The notes beneath the pieces are model-generated. The model was not told the DNA's origin, searched no databases, and was given only the letters and a program-made list of their open reading frames with translations. The position numbers and the translations under genes were made by a program. Shown here one piece after another: positions 11,852 to 23,156 of a stretch of 64,000 nucleotides of DNA. This DNA is from Trichoderma breve (taxonomy: Eukaryota > Ascomycota > Sordariomycetes > Hypocreales > Hypocreaceae), in NCBI RefSeq assembly GCF_028502605.1, contig NC_079234.1, forward strand, positions 3,844,001-3,908,000. Reading direction: 5' to 3'. Numbering within the stretch: position 1 is the first letter of the stretch; every line of letters starts with the position of its first letter.

Positions 11852-12874
11852 ATGGAGCTTCTTCACTCCCCTGGATCGGGATCGGTAGGCGACATGTCGA
11901 GATCGCCATCTTTGCCGCCCGAGCTGCTGCTCCTCGTTGTCGAAGCAGTGCTGCCGCCAAACCCACACCAGCTGCTGCCAGCCTCGCACATCTCGACCAG
12001 GACGCTGCTGGCGCTGGCGAGGGTATCGCGGGCAACGTACGCGCAGGCCACGCGGCTCCTGCGGCAGCGGTGCGTGTTTGTCGACTCGGGCCGGCGGCTG
12101 GCGGACCTGCTGCTGTGCATGCCGCGGCTGGTGCCGGGCCTGCCCCCCGTGCTGTCGCTGCGGCACATGACGGCGCTGTACATTGCGCCGTTTGGCAAGT
12201 CGCTGGACGACCTGCCGACGGCGGCGTGGGTGCGGGAGCTGTTCTGCGAGGTGTGCGAGACGCTGCGGCGGCTGGTGGTGGAGATGCCGTTTGGCAGCCT
12301 GGATCCCTTGGAGGACCACCTGAGCGTGCGGCGGACGCTGCGGGACGGGTTCGAGCAGCTGCATCGGCTGGAGGAGTTTGCGTGCGTGGGCGAGTACCCG
12401 GCGCTGAGCGTGCCGCCGGACGGGCACACGGACGTGTGGAGGCTGTGGCCGGAGCTGAGGCGGCTGGTGCTGTTCGGCGTGCCGATGGACAGTCACTGGC
12501 TGTGGTGGGACATTGCGACGCTGCCGAGGCTGGAGCACGTGGTGCTGGCGAGGCCGGTGCGGCTGGACGCGGTGAATGTGAAGGACGAGTATTTTCACAA
12601 GCTGCCGAGGGAGGACGCGAGGTTGAAGAGGGAGATCAAGGTTGTGTTGATGGATTTGGTGTATGATTTAGGGGCGGTGAGGACGGAGCGGTGGAGGGAG
12701 ATTGACCCGGAGGAGAAGATGACGGTGGAGGTGTTTGAGGTGCCATTGCCGTTTTATGGGGATGAGACGCCGTTGGAGTTGGTGACGGAGTGGGCGAGGA
12801 GGGGGGCGTTGGATGGGAGTGTTTGGAGGTTGGATGCGAAAAAGGTGAGGCAGGAGGATGGTGGTGATGGATAG
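11852..12874 (+). CDS. F-box-like hypothetical protein
   Basis: Single exon, 340 residues from the ATG at 11852; a second in-frame ATG at 11894 (MSRSPSLPPELL) is also possible. Residues about 20-75 read LPPELLLLVVEAVLP followed by TLLALARVSRATYA. This is the usual pattern of a fungal F-box: LP-x-ELL helix, then a leucine-rich helix with VSR. F-box proteins link substrates to SCF ubiquitin ligases through Skp1. The rest has WP-x-LRRLVLFG-like strands but no regular LRR array, so no substrate domain can be named. The coding strand is very G-rich and its GC content is high, unlike the HET gene next door. It is convergent with that HET gene. The F-box call is tentative. Confidence 0.6.
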   Translation: MELLHSPGSGSVGDMSRSPSLPPELLLLVVEAVLPPNPHQLLPASHISTRTLLALARVSRATYAQATRLLRQRCVFVDSGRRLADLLLCMPRLVPGLPPVLSLRHMTALYIAPFGKSLDDLPTAAWVRELFCEVCETLRRLVVEMPFGSLDPLEDHLSVRRTLRDGFEQLHRLEEFACVGEYPALSVPPDGHTDVWRLWPELRRLVLFGVPMDSHWLWWDIATLPRLEHVVLARPVRLDAVNVKDEYFHKLPREDARLKREIKVVLMDLVYDLGAVRTERWREIDPEEKMTVEVFEVPLPFYGDETPLELVTEWARRGALDGSVWRLDAKKVRQEDGGDG

Positions 12875-13100
12875 GACGAGGACGTGGATGAAGATGAAGA
12901 TGTGAGGACGAAGATGAGTTATTCACCGGTGGTATATGAGACAGAATCCTCCAAAGAGTCTCAATGCTAGAGATGTGATGGCTTATTTACATGGCATGAT
13001 ATAATCAGTATTTATTTATATATTATATATCTCTTCTTTTTTATATGCTATTTATTCTTACTACATCACCTCGTATTTGCTATCCTTTTACTAGGTACAC

Positions 13101-15176
13101 TCACAAGCCGTCCGGACCTGAGAGGTCTCTGCTCGAAATCGACAGCTCTTCAGATTGTTTGGTGCAATACTGCGTAAACAATTGGCGAATCTCATCATTC
13201 TTTGACGAAAGGGCGAAATCGATTATTGCTTGAGGAATAATCATCTCATGTCGCATTTCCCTGAATAACAACGCCATCGCGTCATGTCCCCCCTCGTTGT
13301 TCGTCACAGCCGCCCAGAGAATATCATCCGTAATGGTAAAACTCCGTTTCCCCCAATACAAAAACAAAAGAGACGTTAGCTTTCCAGCATTGGTGGAATT
13401 GGCTACTGCTCTCTGCAATATCTCGGTTATATCAGAGGGTTTTCTGCGGTGCACCAAGAGCCTCTCTGTGAGCCACACGCTCGCATTTTTGTATTCATGG
13501 CGAGTATCGTGAATGCTGGACGGTGGTATTCGAACGGCATGTAACAAAAGTTTCTCGGTCAACTTGTCGTAATTTTCGTCGTGGTCTACAAGTCGGCCGA
13601 TGATCTCCAGCTTCTTTACACGAGAGTCTCCCCAGTTTGCCACATTGTCGAAGATGTCGTCTGGGAGATATATATGATTCTTTTTATCACGAAGAATCCT
13701 TTCCATGATTTTGCACCCGCAGCCTTCATTTAAAGCTGCTCCTCTCATTAGGTCATCTGATACCGGTAGATAACCAGTGCCGTGTTGAGAGAAAAACTCA
13801 ATGATCCTATCGCCACAAGCCTCGTTACTGGCCGCCATGATTATAGTGGGAACTGTCGCGATGGCGTCCTCGTCCATGAGACGAAAGACTATCTCGGCCA
13901 TATCCGCGCTCAGCTTGCTCCAGGCTATGGTGTGGAGGTGCTTTCTGATGATTTTGACTTGCATTCCCCAATCCCGGAGGAGATGCTTGGCGAAGTCTTC
14001 ATTTCCGTCCCGGGAGAGTAATTCCACGAATATTTGACTTTGGACTTGAGGTGACTTGAGCTGAATGAGGGCCTTCATGTCTTGGCGAGAATATATCGCG
14101 TGGCAGTTGGAAGCAATGCGCCTGCATATCCCTTTAAGATCATGGATGAGATCCCGGACTGTCGCTGGCGGCTTAATGATTACCAGATGCTCGACTTTGA
14201 GGGGATACATTAATAGGATGGCGTCTTGGACTAATTGCTGCTCCGGTTTGTTGTAGTCCGCGTACAAGCTGGGCTCGTTTCTGGCATCGGAAGACATGCC
14301 TTTCAATGCGTAAATCAGGTCGCGCGGCTCGGTTGCCTGGCTGTCGCCGAATTTCGTGAGTAGTGTATAAAGATCTTGGCTTTCGTTCCACCATGATGAC
14401 GCTCTCCAAGGTCCAGGCATGACTTCGATAACGGCTTCTTGGTGATAATCTGGCTGTACATCCAGAAGCTGCGTAGCAATGCTCAAGATCCATGGTGCGA
14501 TGGTCTTTGATCCGCAGCACAGCAACGCTTCCCTCGCGTTGGTCACTTCCTGCAGTATCCAGACTCGCGTAAACCAAGGCTGATTGAGGACATGCCAAAG
14601 GCCTCTCTTCAGCCGATAAAACGATTCCGGGTTTGCTAGAGCAGGCCCGATGGAATGTGTCCAAATGCGTCTCCAGTTCTCGTCGTTCCGGCTCCAGCTG
14701 CTGTAAGGGTAGCTGAGGCTGATCTGCTGCAGCCTGCCGAACACAGTCATGAAATTGTCAATGAAGGAAGTGAAGGGCGTGCTCTCGCCTAGCCAGAATA
14801 TAACTCGTCCTGCTTTCTTGAAAATGTCGCCCATTTGCTGCACTTGGTGGCCCCTCTCCCTGTTGTCATCTTGATTGATGCAAATGGCATCCACCCACAG
14901 TATTCTCTCTTGGTTAGGGTAGCGCAGTTGTTGAAGAGCTTTGTACAGGTTTTCCGTCACGGCGAGGAGCTTTCCGTTGACGGTAATGTTTTCGGGTGCT
15001 TTCGCAGAGCCCCAGGTGTATGATAGCGCCTCGTACGGTAGGACGTCTTTATGTGGACAGAGCCATGCTTGAATGATTTCGCAGGATATTTGTTCAGATG
15101 CGGACCCAGGAAGAAGGCGGAGCAGTCGAATCGCGTGCCCTTTGAGATCAATTTGGTCGTAGTTATATCGACTCAT
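13101..15176 (-). CDS. HET-domain protein with degenerate C-terminal repeats
   Basis: One uninterrupted frame of 691 residues. Residues about 47-210 form a heterokaryon incompatibility (HET) domain with its standard blocks: YEALSYTWG, ILWVDAICINQ and WFTRVWILQEV. HET domains trigger cell death in fungal non-self recognition. From about residue 430 onward come repeats with an A-x-N-E-x-G signature (TIIMAASNEACGDRIIEF, MRGAALNEGCGCKIMERI, LWAAVTNNEGGHDAMALL), spaced roughly 30-35 residues in the better copies. Such repeats are seen at the C-terminus of some fungal HET/STAND proteins as a presumed sensor region. There is no NACHT or other NTPase domain. The gene flanks the accessory region to its right; an ankyrin relic lies about 600 bp upstream. 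Confidence 0.88.
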   Translation of the reverse strand: MSRYNYDQIDLKGHAIRLLRLLPGSASEQISCEIIQAWLCPHKDVLPYEALSYTWGSAKAPENITVNGKLLAVTENLYKALQQLRYPNQERILWVDAICINQDDNRERGHQVQQMGDIFKKAGRVIFWLGESTPFTSFIDNFMTVFGRLQQISLSYPYSSWSRNDENWRRIWTHSIGPALANPESFYRLKRGLWHVLNQPWFTRVWILQEVTNAREALLCCGSKTIAPWILSIATQLLDVQPDYHQEAVIEVMPGPWRASSWWNESQDLYTLLTKFGDSQATEPRDLIYALKGMSSDARNEPSLYADYNKPEQQLVQDAILLMYPLKVEHLVIIKPPATVRDLIHDLKGICRRIASNCHAIYSRQDMKALIQLKSPQVQSQIFVELLSRDGNEDFAKHLLRDWGMQVKIIRKHLHTIAWSKLSADMAEIVFRLMDEDAIATVPTIIMAASNEACGDRIIEFFSQHGTGYLPVSDDLMRGAALNEGCGCKIMERILRDKKNHIYLPDDIFDNVANWGDSRVKKLEIIGRLVDHDENYDKLTEKLLLHAVRIPPSSIHDTRHEYKNASVWLTERLLVHRRKPSDITEILQRAVANSTNAGKLTSLLFLYWGKRSFTITDDILWAAVTNNEGGHDAMALLFREMRHEMIIPQAIIDFALSSKNDEIRQLFTQYCTKQSEELSISSRDLSGPDGL

Positions 15177-18100
15177 TTGGGCAATGCTGGCCTAAAGAGG
15201 GGTAGTAAATTGGAAAGCAATATTGTCGCTGATGATTCTGGTGTTTTCTGTCTGCAAACATAGACAGTCAGGTCGAGATATGTTTCGAGAGGCTTCTATA
15301 GTTGGAGTTCCCGTAGCACGCGTAGGCCTGATGGACTTGTGGTGCTTTAATCGCAGGACTGGTTGCCTCCACAAGCAATCAAATGTCAGAAAGAGGCTGG
15401 GTAGATAGTTTTGTGTGACCGCGACTCTCTGCCGTCGATACTAACGGATACCACCTATCAAATGAATTGCGCAGTGATAGTTAGATCCAACTTGACGCAG
15501 GCAAACAAATGTCTGGCAGCCTTGTTCGTCGAAATACGCCTAGGACGCTTATTAGTTCTGCAAGGGGTGATACAGGCTGGTGTGGGACTCCGGCTAGCTG
15601 AACAGAACTTGTAAGCTCTCGCTAGACAATGTTTGCGTTCAACGGATCCAATAGATGGAGGTATAATTTCATCGTCAAGATTTGAATTGTACTGTTTGTG
15701 ACAGTCTCAACATTCATCATTTATGAAGCCAGAAAACTGCAGGCTGCCTTTGTTTGTGGCAGTGTGGGAAGTTTAGGCGCTATTCGCTGGACTTACATGC
15801 AAATAGATGGCATAGTGACAAAAGCAACGCCGTGCTGCCTTTATAATCTATTGCATTCTTACCTATGCCACTCTCAATTAGCAGCCTTGAAAGGTCATTG
15901 TGACTACGACAAAGTGACAACATCAGCGCAGTGCTGCCGCCGCAGTCTCTTGCGTCGATATGAGCACCTATTTTGAGGAGCTGCCTCTTTCGTCCCGTGC
16001 TGGCCAACAGGCAAAAATGCCATAACTACCTATGTATGTTGTGTGATCCAATGTGGTCCAATGCATATATGTTGCTGCCATTTGCTTCCATCGGTAGTGG
16101 CTTATGAACACAACCTTCCATGGCGCGGGCGGCAGCCATCTCAATGTAAAGCGCGCAGATCCAACCAACAATATACTCGCTGTGTTGGAGTATTGGGGGC
16201 GAGTGGCATATAATAGTCGATGAAAACTCCCTTTTCCTTGCTCGGAGAAGTCAAGCTTTGTTTGGAGGAAGCTGACTCGGAAGATATGCAGAACATCTCG
16301 GTGGCGCATTCATCTACAGTCTTCGGCTATATTCTTCCAATCAAATAACTCATAGAAAATCATTTAATAACTGGCACGATCCCTCGACCTTTTGGGGGAG
16401 GACTGCACGTGCTTAATTGAGAGGGGCAAAATCCAAAGGAGAGGCCAATGAGATCAACTTGATGTGGTTCAGAGAAATGTGCTGTCAAATAATTCCCTGA
16501 TTCAGAGAGAATTGCAAGTCATTAGTACCCTGGGTGACTTGATGTCATGAATACATACATGAGCGAACATACTCTCATGTAATATCTAATGGTATGTGGC
16601 ATCTTCTTTGAGTGGTCCCCGGGAGTGGTTCAGGCAGCAGTAGCAAAAGGAAAGTTAATATAATGATCGTACAGTATCTGCTACCATATCATATAATAGT
16701 GTCTAGACTCACTATCTAAGATTTCAGAATACTTCATTAACAGTAATGATGAAGCTAGATACACTGCATACAGCCAACTATGACCACGCCTATTTTAAAA
16801 ACTGAAACGCTCTTATCTCTACTGCTTCAATGTAAAGTTGAATAGCATTCTTCTATTAAATATATCTACGCCACTGGATGATATAGTTATTCTGATCGTA
16901 CTAGCAGCATTAATTCCATTATTAACACCGCTCCTTTTCTAGACTGCGGATGTCTCTCAGAAACAGCATAATGGCTGACTTACTCAACCGCTCAATCATA
17001 CTAACCCATGTATGAATCTGGCACAGTCGTTTCACCCCGAGCGCTCCGCGCTACCATTTGCAAAGCTCAATATTTACCAGCAATTTACTCCCATCCACAC
17101 GAGAGACATATCTATACCCGGCTTCTCCGCCCGCGCCATCATGAACCCGCATGATATCTAACCAATCCTCGACGTTAACCGAGCCAAACTATTCGCTTGT
17201 CGGAGATATCAGGACCGAACAAAACTAGGCCGATGAGGTGGCTGATATAGCCACTGCTGAGACGCGATTTGTACATTAGTTTCTCCAATTGCCACGTCAG
17301 GTTCATCCGTATTGGATGATGGTTGCCTGGGCCAGCCAGGGTTCAGCTCGATGCCATTCCACTGGAAAGGAACTAGCTGGTGTACTGAATAGATGTATCA
17401 TCAACATCATCTAATTGAGGTGGTGATACGACGGTACAAGGACTCGCAGATGGTATCTCAGTTTGATAATTCGGAAAGATTACACAGCGTTTGGGGCAAC
17501 TGAACCCACCACATCTACAATGGTTTATTTGAAGTTTTACAATTCAGCCGTCCAATATCTAAAAACTTGTCAAACCATAAATGAGCGAACCCAATTATGG
17601 GACCATGGCAGGGATTTTGTGCAGTGGATCTGAGCCACACGCCTTCATCCGAGTTTGGGCAAGCCATGAAGCTATCACCAAATACATTAGAGCTAACTCA
17701 ACCTAATGATGTGGCCTAAAGATATCCGGTACTAGGACCCACATGATCCTAAATTTCATGGGAAATCAGACTTAGAGATAGTATGCAGCGTCTCTGGGCC
17801 CAAGAGTCGATACAGCGAATGAAGACTCTTCATGAGACTTTCACTAAGACCAAAGACTGGCGAGTTTGCACATCCCTTCCAATTCAAGAGATGATAAAAA
17901 CAGCTGTCAAAAGAAAACTGAAACTAGAGATATTATGTATAATAACCACTGGCCCACAGATATGAGGTGTCTTGTTCATGAATGGAAGCGGTTATTGCTT
18001 CAGCTGATTCTGCAGCTCTGGCGCTAGGCTCGCTTTGGACGCAGCTGGCTGTCGTGCGTTAGTGTCTTATATGTTGAAGATAAAACTGTGTGTCTTATAG

Positions 18101-18339
18101 GCTGGCATCTCATTCACCGTAACGTCACAGGGAAGCATCGACGTCTATAATGGGGATAGTGAGTCGGAGAGGCAGACTTCGGATTGTGATCCTCCTTCGT
18201 CCTGGGCACGGAGTATTCTTTAGGCTGCTGTCGTGGGGTCTTAGCATCTCATATTTAGTATTTATAGGAGCGGTTGCAGCAAACCTGCACTCTACAAACC
18301 ACCTCAGCGCACCATACTTCACAGGTGTTTTCATTAATC
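15177..18339. other. Gene-poor region, relics only
   Basis: Apart from the ankyrin remnant listed separately, no convincing coding sequence is visible over 3.1 kb. The stretch is noticeably more AT-rich than the core regions and has frequent stops in all frames. I could not assign any fragment to a transposon. Confidence 0.5.
15780..16007 (-). pseudogene. Ankyrin-repeat gene remnant
   Basis: A 75-codon open stretch reads two ankyrin-like units (LLKIGAHIDARDCGGSTALM, then LLIESGI...DYKGSTALLLSLC). It then hits a stop, with no further repeats or any partner domain in the flanking frames. It has no proper start context and looks like the leftover of a larger ankyrin protein, perhaps one with a HET domain, given its neighbour. 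Alternatively it could be an exon of an unrecognised gene, but no splice partners were found. Confidence 0.55.
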
Positions 18340-19128
18340 ATGGACGCAATCAGAATGGAGGCCAACGACCTCTGGAACCATGTAGTGGCGACTTACGACC
18401 CTTTTACAATCAAGTTCGCCGGCATCACAGCCGTCAGTCTCTTCAGTTGGTGGATACCCTGCATTGGCTTCACCTGTCTTGAGTACATGGCACCGTCTTT
18501 TTCTGAGAAGCACAAGATGCAGCCAACATCCAAGAAGGTTAAACCCAAAGATGTCTTACGCGCTGCGGGTATGGCGCTTTGCAACGATCTTCTCAGCATC
18601 CCAATGTATATGGCTCTGTCGTATGCCTTTGCAGGGAAAAACCACAAAGCCGTTGTGGGAGTGGTCCCTGACCTGCCTACACCAACCGAGTTTGTCCTTG
18701 GATTTGTGCAGAATTTAATTTTGCGCGAGACCTTCAACTACTATTGGCACCGCCTTGCACACTGGAAGCCACTATATAAGCGATTCCACAAGGTGCACCA
18801 CGAGTTCACAGCGCCAGTTGCCTTTGCCTCCAAGTATGCGCATCCGCTTGAGTATCTTACGGTTGACTCGCTGCCGGTCTTGCTACCGCCGCTGATACTG
18901 AAGACCCATATTGTAACTACGTGGGCTTTCATGTACTTGGTCTTGTTCTCATCGACGGTGATCCACAGCGGCTACGATTTCTTTTACGAGGCAGCTTATA
19001 TGCACGACCGTCACCACGAAGGAGCTGCGAATGTGTATTACGGATCCTGGGGGCAACTGGGAATGTTGGATTGGATTCACGGAACTGTTGAGAAAGACCG
19101 CAAGAGAAGACGCACCAAGGCCGAGTAA
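18340..19128 (+). CDS. Fatty acid hydroxylase / sterol desaturase superfamily protein
   Basis: Single exon, 262 residues from the first in-frame ATG at 18340. It has the three histidine boxes of the membrane di-iron superfamily: HRLAH (about residue 141), HKVHH (about 153) and HDRHHE (about 225). These sit among four to five hydrophobic segments. This family includes C-4 sterol methyl oxidase (Erg25), sphinganine C4-hydroxylase (Sur2) and C-5 sterol desaturase (Erg3), and acts in the endoplasmic reticulum. The box spacing and the NYYWHRLAHW block look closest to Erg25-type oxidases. The protein is shorter than Erg25, so a secondary-metabolism or lipid role is equally possible. It stands alone, with no pathway neighbours. 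Confidence 0.85.
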   Translation: MDAIRMEANDLWNHVVATYDPFTIKFAGITAVSLFSWWIPCIGFTCLEYMAPSFSEKHKMQPTSKKVKPKDVLRAAGMALCNDLLSIPMYMALSYAFAGKNHKAVVGVVPDLPTPTEFVLGFVQNLILRETFNYYWHRLAHWKPLYKRFHKVHHEFTAPVAFASKYAHPLEYLTVDSLPVLLPPLILKTHIVTTWAFMYLVLFSSTVIHSGYDFFYEAAYMHDRHHEGAANVYYGSWGQLGMLDWIHGTVEKDRKRRRTKAE

Positions 19129-20209
19129 CGATCTTGGGGCGATGAAATCGTAATGCCGCTAAGATGGCTTACAAGTGCGACGAACAAATTTACTGTTTGT
19201 ACGTAAATTAGGCGTTTCACTTTGAGGAAATAAAAACATTGAACGCAGCCTTTTAAATTCTCTAATGTTTGCTCGATCAGGAAATAGTGAAGCTTTGCTA
19301 TAATTGCAAATCTCTCGGACTACAATGCTGGATAGGTTGATATCTATTGAACGACGATACACACCTCATCGATGCAACAAGATCATGTACTATTCATTTC
19401 TGAACTATCTTTCCGAATTTGCCGGTAAGCGTGTCTCAAGCGTTATTTGTAACCAGCATACTTTCTGGCAGTGATTGTACTGCTCTGTCTTGCCAGGATC
19501 CAGCCATTTCAGCTCTGGGCTTCGATCGACAATGCCCATTTCCCGCCCAGGAACTGAAACCAAGTCTTTAGACTTGAACATACCTGTTCTCCAAGTTGTT
19601 CATCAATGAATTCGTCTTGCCATCTCACGTCAAGTCTTTGTTTATCCCCTCTCAAAGATTCAGCGCTCAACATAAACACAGTTCCAGGTTCCTCCGCATA
19701 TTAAGCAAAGGTGGACATCGTCCTGCTTTAGCCATGAACGTTGGCCCCCGAAAACGGTAAGGTTACACCATCAGGGACACCGAGATTGGTAACATGCCAG
19801 GAATAAGGCCCACAAGATAACCCACCCAGAGGGGCACAGTGCATGGCTAGCGAGCAGCTTGAGGCGGACTTTGGCGGGTCACCAAATATACGAAATGAAA
19901 CGATCCCCCCAAGTCTTAATTCTTCTACTGCCGCCTCATCTTGCTTGTCTGATACAGTGCGAATAATATGAGAGTTCACTCGTCTATAACACTGAATAAG
20001 TGTATAAAATCGGTCGTGATGTGCTGCAACACACCAGTATTAAGACTTCAAAACTCAACCCTGAGATCCCCATTGAGTATTCTTTGGGCAGGTTACTTCA
20101 TTGAAGGCATCTGCTTTTGCTGCCTTGACCTTTGTCTTGCTAATTTGTTAACTTGCTTTGAGTCTGTTGCCAGCCATAATATCCGCTGACAAGGCCACCT
20201 GAATCCATT
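19129..20209. other. Intergenic, nothing recognised
   Basis: About 1.1 kb without a supported gene. The short open frames lack start context or homology. It should hold the promoter of the Spt3-like gene. Confidence 0.5.
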
Positions 20210-21281
20210 ATGTCTTCTCGCGAACCAAAGTTCAGACAAGAAATTCAACAAGTAAGCACTCATAAAGCCAGATTATGAGAATATCTCGATACTGAATATT
20301 TTGGAGATGATGTATGTTTCCGGAGAAACATTGGATCCTTCCACCGAAACCATCCTTCTTATTGAGACTCTTGTCCAACAACAGGTCTTTCACATGGTCA
20401 GCGGCCGCTCTTCCAGGTTAAAGTGCCCTATGTCTCATATTCATTCTAGTTAAAATCAAGCCAGGAACTTGCTTGGCGACGGGGTGCTCGCTTCTTTTCC
20501 AACGACGACCTCATTTTCCAGGTCCGAAATGACAGTGCACGCGTTGAACGGATCCGCAATTTTCTTGCCTGGAAGGCAGTCCGAAGGACAACTAAAGATG
20601 CGGACGGTAAGGAAGCTACGGATGATTTTGTATTTGGAGAAGATGATACCGGCGCAGGCTCATCACAGGATGCCACCGGTAGTACAGCTCAAATCATGCC
20701 GGTTTCGTTACCGTGGGATGTGGAGTCTTTCTATGAAGTACAGGTTCCCGTTATTGAGCATCATGGGGAGTTGATAGGAGCTGCGTCGCTTGAAAAGCTG
20801 AGAAAGAATGATGAACGCACGCAAGACATGACTGCCTCCGAGTATGCCATCTGGTCGCAATACCGACACGCTTCGTTCACCTGGCGCAAGGCCAAGCGAT
20901 TCCGCGAATGGGCCGGCCTGGGTATCATAGCTGAGCACAAGCCGAACGATGACGTGCTCGACATTCTAGGCTTTATCACATCAGAGATGGTGCAGAATCT
21001 TACCATCGAGGCGTTGAAGATACAGTGTGGCGAGATGGAATCTCGAGAATACTCTATGGACAGTTCGTTTGAGAACCAGGATGCTGGGGGTCTATTCTCG
21101 CCACCACCGAGGGCAAGAAACCCTCTAGAGACTCGGCATATCCGCCGAGCGTTTCAAAATTTGCAATCTCGTCGACTGAGAAAGACTCCGTTCAAAAGAC
21201 GAGGACGGGTAGCATATGTCTTGGTAAGAAATTCCGCTGGTATCCCGTTCCTGTAGCATACTGATTGATAACTAGATTTGA
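20210..21281 (+). CDS. Spt3-like SAGA/TFIID-type histone-fold subunit
   Basis: Four exons: 20210-20251, 20307-20396, 20450-21223 and 21276-21281, encoding 303 residues. The final exon is only ATT TGA, adding one isoleucine, as fungal Spt3 proteins typically end in a short hydrophobic tail. N-terminal histone fold: EIQQMMYVSGETLDPS, then ELAWRRGARFFSNDDLIFQVR. C-terminal histone fold: ASFTWRKAKRFREWAG and KPNDDVLDILGFITSEMV. A late LFSPPP...ETRHIRRAFQNLQ block also matches. Spt3 is a SAGA subunit that contacts TBP. The acidic run normally found between the folds is missing and many conserved positions differ, so this may be a diverged paralogue. Its place beside broken genes supports that. Intron 2 has the unusual donor ATG|GTCAGC but is required for the frame. 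Confidence 0.85.
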
Positions 21282-21730
21282 GTCCGCTGAAACTCGACCA
21301 GAACTCATTAAAATATCAAGAATGAACCACAAAGATGAAATGTTTTATATCTATATATATTCAACATTTGAACAAGAACTTTTATTGCATCCAAAATAAT
21401 GATACCACTCATCCAGTTGGTACATCCAAGGGAATTGGCACTGCAGGATTTGCTGTTGGTTGTCATCGATTTGATCTGGCTGGACTACTCTGCGTTTGTT
21501 TCTTCTCGCTAAACAACAGCTCGGTTTATTATTTGATCATAGCTCGAGGGATAAGTAGGCACTGAAATATGCTGTTCCTTAATTGATCTTATCGTTGTTG
21601 TGCCCCAGGACGCGCTAGCCTTGCGTACATCTTCAGTGAACTACGCCATCTTCTTTCACTCTTACCCAAACAATTAAATTGAAACGTCAAAACGTTTCAA
21701 GTCTGCTCGTAAAATCCTTATTGTCGATAA
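21282..21730. other. Intergenic, nothing recognised
   Basis: About 450 bp of 3' and 5' flanking sequence without coding signal. Confidence 0.5.
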
Positions 21731-22922
21731 ATGGCGATGGGCTATGAAAACGGCTTAGTGGTACGGTCTGGCGTTTACGCGCTTGTCGCATCAACTGTGG
21801 GATATTTCCTGTTCATTGGGGTTTTGACCATTCCCACTTGTCAAAACCAAACCATATACCTAAACAAAGTTACCTTGACCTGGGGCCAAGATGTCACCGT
21901 CCCTGAGCAATGGGGCTTCCTTCACAACCAAGTCACGCCATTCACTCTGGATACCAGCGATGGAGAAACGCTGCATGCCTGGCATATCCTCCCACTTGGA
22001 CTCTATCGAACATACGAGAAGGAGCTTATAGCAGAGCCTGCCGGTATCGCGCTTGACATCACTTCTCGGCTAGGATTCAAGTTGTTGAGAGAAGACCCAG
22101 AGTCTCTGCTTGTCCTCTACTTCCATGGAGCGGCAGGCACACTAGGATCTGGCTGGCGGCCTCAAAGCTACCGGGCCATGTCTGCACTCAACCAAGACAA
22201 GATCCACACAGTCGCCATCGATTATCGTGGCTTTGGGATAAGCTCTGGATCCCCATCAGAACATGGCCTGTTGACCGATGCTCTCACTTTGGCCAAGTGG
22301 GCGGTAAATACCGCCATCACGCATAGTACTTTTCGCGCAGTCGCTCGGCACGGCTGTTAGCGTTTCCTTGGCTCATCATTTAGCTACCCAAGTCGACCAG
22401 CCAATATTCTTTTCAGGGATGGTCCTCGTGGCACCGTTCGCGGATGTTGAGCTGCTGACGGCTACGTACCGGATTGGGGGTACAATTCCACTGCTTGATC
22501 CCATTGCTCGTTTCCCCTGGCTTCTAGACTTCTTTAATCGCTTTATTATTGCTAAGTGGCCTAACAAGAATAAGCTCGCAGAGTTGATACGATTCTGTGA
22601 GATGTCTTCCGACGACTCGGCACGGTACAACATTACTATTATCCACGCAGAGGATGACTATGACATTCCTTGGAAACACAGTGACCTGTTATACTGGCAC
22701 GCTATTAACGCAACTTTGCCACATGGGATAAGTTATGAAGAACTTGAGAGGGAAAAGCTAGCCTCAAAATTGGATTTACAGGCTGGAGGTTGGGTTGTGA
22801 AACAAGAGACGCAAAAGGGAAACCTTCGAGAAGCCATCACGACATGGGGGCTGCATGATAAGATCATGTCTTACCCTATTGTCAGTTTAGCAATTTCAAG
22901 GGCTTTCCAGGATAAAGACTAA
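21731..22922 (+). pseudogene. Alpha/beta hydrolase (ABHD12/BEM46-like), frameshifted
   Basis: The first frame (21731 to about 22316) gives an N-terminal membrane helix (about residues 15-35) and the strands LLVLYFHGAAG and HTVAIDYRGFG. The second frame resumes at about 22308 with IPPSRIVLFAQSLGTAVS, the nucleophile elbow (AQSLG). It continues to the acid (HAEDDYDIPW) and the histidine (WGLHDKIM), ending at 22922. The two halves are one protein in +1 relation. The only in-frame GT-AG pair across the gap would make a 37 nt intron and remove the strand before the nucleophile, so I reject splicing. The shared nine bases at the joint suggest an 11 bp slippage deletion. A sequencing error is the alternative. 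The intact family are serine hydrolases of lipids or esters, often membrane-anchored. Confidence 0.8.
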
Positions 22923-23156
22923 TGAGAATGTTTCACATGTATTAGTTGAGATACTACATAGAGGTGAATGTATTCCTTCTTTTCCCGTATGACGCTCCTT
23001 TCTTCTCATTATATCCCGTTGATACAAGTGTTTGCCGCATTTAGTGAACATATCTCCTCATTTATCTATCTTGAATATCTGTGTATAGGATTCTATACGC
23101 AGTCTGGATGCCGCGGAAGCCAATCTCCGGGAACATAGATTGCAACGGTATACACA

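Noticed and set aside
11621..12598. 325-codon minus-strand open frame opposite the F-box-like gene
   Set aside because: Composition is His/Gln/Arg/Pro repeats typical of the complement of a GC-rich coding strand; no domain, and it lies entirely antisense to a better gene.
22303..22339. 37 nt GT-AG intron in the frameshifted hydrolase
   Set aside because: In frame, but far shorter than any other intron here, and it would delete the beta strand and part of the nucleophile elbow that are perfectly conserved in the third frame.
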